Shown one piece after another: positions 6,096 to 10,410 of a DNA stretch of 10,410 bases. The notes below the pieces were generated by a model that was not told the DNA's origin, did not search any database, and saw nothing but the letters and a program-made list of their open reading frames with translations. Position 1 is the stretch's first letter, and each line of letters opens with the position of its first letter. Both the position numbers and the translations under genes were made by a program. Origin of the DNA: Candidatus Cloacimonadota bacterium (lineage in GTDB: Bacteria; Cloacimonadota; Cloacimonadia; Cloacimonadales; TCS61); assembly GCA_016931665.1 (NCBI GenBank), contig JAFGEH010000066.1:1-10410 (forward strand), given 5' to 3'.

Positions 6096-9000
6096 ATGTC
6101 CCTGGTAAAATTTGCCGTCAGCAACTCCGCCCTGATCAATATGATCATGATCATAATCTTCGTTACGGGTATTTTTGTTCTCAAGGATATCCCTAAGGAA
6201 GAAATGCCGGCTGTAGATTTCGGTTCATTTATTATCATGGTCTTGTACCCCGGCGTATCTCCCGCTGAGATCGAAAAACTGGTAGTTAAGAAAATTGAAG
6301 ATGAAATATATGATATTGATAACATCAATTATTTATCTTCAACTGCCCAGGAAGGCCGGGCAATGATATATGTCGAATTCGAACCGGATGCCGATATCGA
6401 TAAAGCTGAAAATGACCTGCGCTCGGAACTTGATAGGGTCAGGGACCTTCCCGCCGATATCGATGATCCGGTGATGATCCGGCTCAATATGAGGGAAATT
6501 AACGAGATAGCCGATATTGTGCTGGGCGGGGATTTCTCCGGTAATGCTATCCGCGAAATCGCCCTGGACCTGCAGGAAGGATTACAGAGCATCCCTTACG
6601 TTTCCAAAGTGGAGATCCGCGGTACCAGAGAAAGAGAGGTCTGGGTCGAGGGTGATGCTGTCCGCCTGAACGAATCCGGCCTGACCCTGAACGATCTGAG
6701 TGATGCTATTCGTCTGAGAAACATGAATGTACCTGGCGGAAATATAGATTTCGGCCGGGCTGAATTCATCGTTCGCACTATCGGAGAATTTCAGGACGTC
6801 TCTGATATCAGTGAACTGGTTATAAAAATGGATCCTAGCGGACAATTTTTGAAGGTCAGAGACGTGGCGGAGGTCAGGGACACCCTGGAAGAACGCAGTA
6901 CGATAGCCAAACTGGATGGCCAGCCCAGTGTTCGCCTGGAGGTTTATAAAAAAGCCCAGGGTAACGTGATCAGCGTGATGAAGGATGTCCGGCAGTATGT
7001 AAAAGAATTTCAGAATAATATCCCCGGCCTGGAACTTACTGTGCGCAATGATGATTCCATCGAGGTGGGCAATAGTATCCGTACTCTGGGTAACAGCGCA
7101 CTGCTGGGAGTCGTTCTGGTCTTCATTATCCTTTTTATCTTCATCGGCTGGCGTAATGCCCTTTTCGCTGCCTGGGGCATCCCTTTCAGCTTCCTGCTGA
7201 CTTTTATTCTAATGCGTTACTTTGGTCTGACCCTGAATAATATGAGTCTGTTCGGACTGGTCCTGGTTCTGGGTATGATCGTTGATGATGCTATTATTGT
7301 ACTGGAAAATGTCCACCGCTACACGGAACAGGGTATGTGCCCAAAAACAGCTGCCATCAAGGGCACCAGAGAGATAATGTGGCCGGTGATAGCAGCTGTT
7401 ACTACTACAGCAGCAGCCTTTATGCCCATGCTGATCATGGAAGGCATGATGGGAAAATTCATGCGGGTGTTCCCGATTGTGGTGTCCATGGCTCTTCTGG
7501 CCTCGCTCTTCGAAAGCCTGGTTATTCTGCCTTCTCATATTGCCGATTTCTCCCGGCCTGCCCGGGACATCTCCAAACCGCATAAACTCCATAACTATCT
7601 GCAGAATAAATATCGCTGGCTACTGAAACGGATACTGAAAAAACGAATCCTGGCAATCGGGATCATAATCCTGCTCTTCTTTCTCTCTTTTGCCACTATC
7701 GCCCTGAGATTGGTTAAAGCCGAGTTCTTCCCGCGTCAGGAATCTAAAACCGTTGTCCTGAAGATTAAGACCCCGGTTGGTACGAATATTGAAAAAACTA
7801 ATGAAGTCGTAAGCAGAATCGAGGACTTCATCATGAACATGCCTGAGAGTGAAGATGTAGAAGCAATCGTTACTTCTGTCGGGGTTATGAGCATGAACCA
7901 TCAGCGACAGGTCAGTTCATCTAACGCAGAATTATCCATCGATCTGGTGGAAGTTGACCAGATGAGATTCTCTCATGATCAGATAAAGAGTACGATCCGC
8001 CACTTTCTGGACGGATTGCCGGGCGTATATTCCTATAGTTTTGCCCTGCCCCAGACCGGGCCTCCCACTGGCAAGGATATAGAGATCCGAGTCAAAGGTG
8101 ATGACCTGGAACGCCTGGCCTACATTGGTGAAGTAATTAAATCGGAACTGGAGAATATACCCGGTGTGGTGGAAATTGAAGACAGTTTCCTGCCAGGTAA
8201 GAAAGAAATCGTCATCCTGCCCCGCCATAATGAACTAGCCATGCATAGCCTGACTATTTCTCAGGTTGCCGGCATGGTTCGGACGGCATCTTTTGGCAGC
8301 ACGGTTTCCATCTTCCGCGGACAGGGTATTGAAGAGTATGATATCATTGTTCGTCTCCAGGAAAACCAGATTAATGATCTGGAATCGTTGAAACGTCTCA
8401 AGATCCGCAATTATCAGGGGAACCTGGTGGAACTGGGAGATATCGCCGATTTCGAACTTGCCAGCAGTCTTGCTCAGATCGAACATCGTGACCGGAAAAG
8501 AATAATCACCATCACCGGTGATACTTCTACCTACGGAGAAGGCAGCATCAGGCAGAAAAGAACTTCCGATGAAGTAGCACAAATCCTGCTGGGTAATAAG
8601 CTAACTGGTAAACCGGGCACACTTTCCGATTTCAGCCGCAGATTTCCCGGTTATCAGCTCGAATTCGGCGGGGTAGTAGAAGAACAGAGAAAATCGTATA
8701 ATTCACTCTTTCTGGCTTTTGGGGTAGCTATCATGATCATCTTTGCCATCCTGGCAACGGTCTTCAAATCCTATGTTCAGCCTTTGATCGTGATGATGAC
8801 CATCCCCTTCTCCTTTATCGGTGTCATCTTCGGCCTGTTGCTTACCGGCCTTCCCTTCTCCCTGAGCACTCTGGTGGCCATGGTCGCCCTGGCTGGCGTG
8901 GTGGTGAACGATTCACTGGTTATGGTCGATTTCATCAACAAGGAACGAGAAAGAGGAGTGGACCGCTGGAACTCCCTGATCAACGCTGGCTCCATCCGCC

Positions 9001-9254
9001 TGCGGCCTATCATTCTGACCACCGTTACCACCATCTTCGGAGTACTCCCCATGATCATTTCCACTTCCAAGGCTGCTGCCGACTGGAAACCGATGGCTGT
9101 CAGTATCGCCTTCGGCCTGGCTTTTGCCACCCTGCTGACCCTTTTCATTATTCCGGTGGTCTATTCCCTGGTTGATTCACTCTTCGGCCGCTTGAAACTG
9201 ACCCGGTTCAAAACCCATGAAAGCTTCAGTAACTGCATAAATCTGGAGGATTAA
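6096..9254 (+). CDS. RND-family multidrug efflux permease (AcrB/MdtB-like)
   Basis: An inner-membrane proton/drug antiporter of 1052 residues, the full length for the AcrB superfamily. Layout: TM1 near residues 10-30, first porter/docking loop to about 330, TM2-6 at about 333-490, TM7 at about 518-538, second periplasmic loop to about 865, TM8-12 at about 870-1035. TM4 carries the proton-relay pair Asp397-Asp398 in GMIVDDAIIVLENV. In TM10 the sequence is VVVNDSLVMVDF, so the position of AcrB Lys940 is Asn938 and the next residue is Asp939; this variant is common in divergent RND pumps. Other hallmarks are YPGVSPAEIE after TM1, GWRNALFAAWGIPFSF, and RLRPIILTTVTT near the C-terminal half. AAAGGAG at 6084-6090 supports the ATG at 6096. 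It is the last gene of the operon and is followed by a terminator. The substrate class (drug rather than metal) is inferred from the overall resemblance. Confidence 0.96.
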   Translation: MSLVKFAVSNSALINMIMIIIFVTGIFVLKDIPKEEMPAVDFGSFIIMVLYPGVSPAEIEKLVVKKIEDEIYDIDNINYLSSTAQEGRAMIYVEFEPDADIDKAENDLRSELDRVRDLPADIDDPVMIRLNMREINEIADIVLGGDFSGNAIREIALDLQEGLQSIPYVSKVEIRGTREREVWVEGDAVRLNESGLTLNDLSDAIRLRNMNVPGGNIDFGRAEFIVRTIGEFQDVSDISELVIKMDPSGQFLKVRDVAEVRDTLEERSTIAKLDGQPSVRLEVYKKAQGNVISVMKDVRQYVKEFQNNIPGLELTVRNDDSIEVGNSIRTLGNSALLGVVLVFIILFIFIGWRNALFAAWGIPFSFLLTFILMRYFGLTLNNMSLFGLVLVLGMIVDDAIIVLENVHRYTEQGMCPKTAAIKGTREIMWPVIAAVTTTAAAFMPMLIMEGMMGKFMRVFPIVVSMALLASLFESLVILPSHIADFSRPARDISKPHKLHNYLQNKYRWLLKRILKKRILAIGIIILLFFLSFATIALRLVKAEFFPRQESKTVVLKIKTPVGTNIEKTNEVVSRIEDFIMNMPESEDVEAIVTSVGVMSMNHQRQVSSSNAELSIDLVEVDQMRFSHDQIKSTIRHFLDGLPGVYSYSFALPQTGPPTGKDIEIRVKGDDLERLAYIGEVIKSELENIPGVVEIEDSFLPGKKEIVILPRHNELAMHSLTISQVAGMVRTASFGSTVSIFRGQGIEEYDIIVRLQENQINDLESLKRLKIRNYQGNLVELGDIADFELASSLAQIEHRDRKRIITITGDTSTYGEGSIRQKRTSDEVAQILLGNKLTGKPGTLSDFSRRFPGYQLEFGGVVEEQRKSYNSLFLAFGVAIMIIFAILATVFKSYVQPLIVMMTIPFSFIGVIFGLLLTGLPFSLSTLVAMVALAGVVVNDSLVMVDFINKERERGVDRWNSLINAGSIRLRPIILTTVTTIFGVLPMIISTSKAAADWKPMAVSIAFGLAFATLLTLFIIPVVYSLVDSLFGRLKLTRFKTHESFSNCINLED

Positions 9255-9264
9255 TTCCTCATAC

Positions 9265-9294
9265 GAGCCCGGTCCTGCCGGCTCTTTTCTTTTC
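9265..9294 (+). terminator. Rho-independent terminator of the efflux operon
   Basis: GAGCC(C)GG pairs with CCGGCTC around the loop TCCTG (hairpin 9265-9284, one bulged C), followed directly by TTTTCTTTT. It lies 10 bases after the permease stop codon, as expected for the operon end. Confidence 0.85.
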
Positions 9295-9542
9295 CAACCT
9301 CTTCTCCGGAAAGGAAAGACCTGCAATTGCTGCCACTATCACATCAGATCTGCTACTGAAAAATAATTTCGCTCCTGCTACAATTATCAATGGCCTCCGC
9401 TCAGATTTTTTATTTGATGAATCAAATCAAAGGTATGTTATCGAGATATATTGAGCTACCAAGTATATTTAAAGAAAAAATATTAGACATCATGAAACGA
9501 ATTACTAATTTCGGCTCAATCTAACTCTGGAGTGGAGATTAA
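9295..9542. other. Non-coding intergenic region before the response-regulator pair
   Basis: This stretch holds no ORF with family resemblance and no tRNA-like or clear structured RNA pattern that I can see. It becomes AT-rich after about 9400, as promoter regions often do. I could not find a -35/-10 pair with good spacing, so the promoter of the downstream genes is not located. Two dyads are present: ATTTGAT-GA-ATCAAAT (9412-9427) and the imperfect CGAATTA-C-TAATTTCG (9498-9513). A GGAG at 9534-9537 serves the downstream start. Confidence 0.5.
9412..9427. repeat. Perfect 7+7 bp inverted repeat with 2-base centre
   Basis: ATTTGAT and ATCAAAT flank GA. It lies about 115 bases upstream of the response regulator start and is followed by no T-tract, so it looks more like a protein-binding dyad than a terminator. 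Chance occurrence in AT-rich DNA is possible. Confidence 0.35.
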
Positions 9543-9998
9543 ATGGATAATTTGCCCCGAATTCTGCTGGCGGAAGACAATCCCGAAGATATCGAACTGA
9601 TTCTAGCTGCTTTCCGTGAGATTAACCTAGCCAATGAGATATTTATTACCCGCAATGGTGAAGAATTACTCGATTATCTCTGTTATCGCGGGCAATTCAC
9701 CAACAGGCAGAAAGGTTATCCTGCCGTTATCCTGATGGACATCAAAATGCCCAAGATAGATGGATTGGAGGCTTTGAAGATCATCAAATCTGATCCTGAC
9801 CTGAAAATTATTCCCGTTGTGATCCTAACCAGCTCCAGTATGGAATCTGATCTGATCAGAAGCTATCATCTGGGAGTCAATGCTTATGTTGTAAAGCCGG
9901 TGAATTTTGATCGCTTCGTGTTGGCTATCAAGGAAATAGGCCTGTTTTGGGCAATCCTGAATCAAATCCCGTCAGATCAGAACAGAAAGAAATCATGA
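9543..9998 (+). CDS. Stand-alone response regulator, CheY-like (Rcp1 type)
   Basis: A 151-residue single receiver domain with no output domain. Seen: the acidic pair Glu11-Asp12 in LLAEDNPEDIEL, phospho-acceptor Asp66 in VILMDIKMPKIDG, the switch residue Thr96 in VVILTSSS, and conserved Lys118 in AYVVKPV. The long loop before the phosphorylation strand (LLDYLCYRGQFTNRQKGYP) and the C-terminal IKEIGLFWAILN are characteristic of the Rcp1-like subfamily, first known as partners of cyanobacterial phytochrome kinases and often found beside hybrid or bacteriophytochrome-type sensor kinases. These receive phosphate in the cytoplasm and act by protein contact. GGAG at 9534-9537 supports the ATG. The stop overlaps the next gene by 4 bases (ATGA), so the two are likely made together and may exchange phosphate. 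Confidence 0.93.
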   Translation: MDNLPRILLAEDNPEDIELILAAFREINLANEIFITRNGEELLDYLCYRGQFTNRQKGYPAVILMDIKMPKIDGLEALKIIKSDPDLKIIPVVILTSSSMESDLIRSYHLGVNAYVVKPVNFDRFVLAIKEIGLFWAILNQIPSDQNRKKS

Positions 9999-10410
9999 AA
10001 AAGATCAATATCTTACTTCTGGAGGACAGCAAAGTGGATGCGGACATGATCCGTAAGGAACTGGAAGAAGAAGGGCTTTGCTTCAACCTCACCAGGATTG
10101 AGACCGAAAACGATTTTATCAGACACGTGAAAAATGGCGGTTACGATATAATCTTATCTGATTACAACCTGCCCCAGTTCGACGGACTATCTGCCTTGCA
10201 GATAACTCAAGATCTTGCCCCTTCTCTTCCTTTTATCATTGTAACCGGATCACTCAGCGAAGAGGTGGCAGCCCAGTGCATTCAGCGCGGTGCCTGGGAT
10301 TACGTGGTTAAGGAAAGATTGTTTCGACTTTCTTCTTCTATTAATAAATGCCTGGCTCTGAATATAGCCAAAACTTCTTCCCAGCAGGCAGAAGAAACCA
10401 GAAAGAAATA
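9995..10410 (+). CDS. Receiver-domain protein, N-terminal part (3' end outside window), probably a multi-domain sensor or output protein
   Basis: The frame is open to the end of the window, giving about 138 residues. A complete receiver domain is visible: Glu10-Asp11 in ILLLEDSKVDADM, phospho-acceptor Asp56 in IILSDYNLPQFDG, Thr84 in FIIVTGSLSEE, and Lys106 in DYVVKE. The Lys-Glu rather than Lys-Pro after the last strand, with TGSLSEE and the following RLSSSINKCL helix, is typical of receivers fused to a downstream PAS/histidine-kinase, GGDEF or phosphatase module. The last residues (SSQQAEETRKK) are charged and helical like the linker into such a module. The remainder is unseen, so the output is an inference. 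The start overlaps the Rcp1-like regulator by 4 bases (ATGA). Confidence 0.88.
   Translation, partial: MKKINILLLEDSKVDADMIRKELEEEGLCFNLTRIETENDFIRHVKNGGYDIILSDYNLPQFDGLSALQITQDLAPSLPFIIVTGSLSEEVAAQCIQRGAWDYVVKERLFRLSSSINKCLALNIAKTSSQQAEETRKK

Noticed and set aside
6133..6153. Three copies of TGATCA close together, looking like a tandem binding site
   Set aside because: It lies in the coding sequence for TM1 (Leu-Ile-Asn-Met-Ile-Met-Ile) and is explained by Met and Ile codons.
7337..7585. Alternative + strand frame (82 codons) in the permease gene
   Set aside because: Lies wholly inside TM5-TM6 coding sequence; low-complexity His/Ser/Tyr translation typical of an out-of-frame reading.
8777..9148. 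Open frame on the - strand (123 codons) within the permease gene
   Set aside because: Its composition is rich in Arg, Thr, Met and Ile and mirrors the hydrophobic TM8-TM11 codons of the sense gene. No family resemblance.
1..10410. CRISPR arrays, insertion sequences, tRNA or rRNA genes, attachment sites
   Set aside because: Looked for spaced repeats, transposase-like proteins with terminal repeats and tRNA-like cloverleaf sequences; none were seen.

Overview
The window reads as an ordinary chromosomal segment from a Gram-negative (two-membrane) bacterium. Evidence for two membranes is a TolC-type outer-membrane channel, a lipoprotein periplasmic adaptor and an RND pump. Base composition is moderate and all genes lie on the + strand. 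No gene fixes the taxon. The mix (nucleoside-kinase C-terminus, PadR-controlled RND operon, Rcp1-like receiver paired with a second receiver) is compatible with an uncultured lineage of the FCB/Cloacimonadota kind, but this is a weak inference.

Region 1 (1-2971) looks like one transcription unit of small-molecule metabolism: the 3' end of a uridine/nucleoside kinase-like gene, a full-length glucose-6-phosphate isomerase (pgi), a small MTH1187/UPF0045-family thiamine-binding-type protein, and a macrodomain ADP-ribose/O-acetyl-ADP-ribose hydrolase. The last two overlap by 14 bases. Region 2 (2972-3083) is an AT-rich intergenic stretch with a possible promoter and an imperfect dyad suited to a repressor. 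Region 3 (3084-9254) is a complete efflux operon: PadR repressor, TolC-like channel, RND adaptor lipoprotein and a 1052-aa RND permease. It has stop/start overlaps TTGA and ATGA, then a 14-base gap. A clear hairpin-plus-T-tract terminator follows at 9265-9294.

Region 4 (9255-9542) is non-coding after the terminator and holds a 16-bp inverted repeat and no convincing promoter. Region 5 (9543-10410) starts a signalling pair: a stand-alone Rcp1-like response regulator and, overlapping it by 4 bases, the start of a second receiver-domain protein that runs off the window and probably continues into a sensor or output region.

The efflux operon appears self-contained: PadR would sense a compound and relieve repression of its own operon, whose three structural products would form an envelope-spanning drug/proton antiporter. 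I found no clear sign of an undescribed defence, mobile or RNA-guided system. The points most worth checking are the putative PadR operator, the non-canonical TM10 of the pump, the overlapping thiamine-binding/macrodomain pair and the paired receivers.
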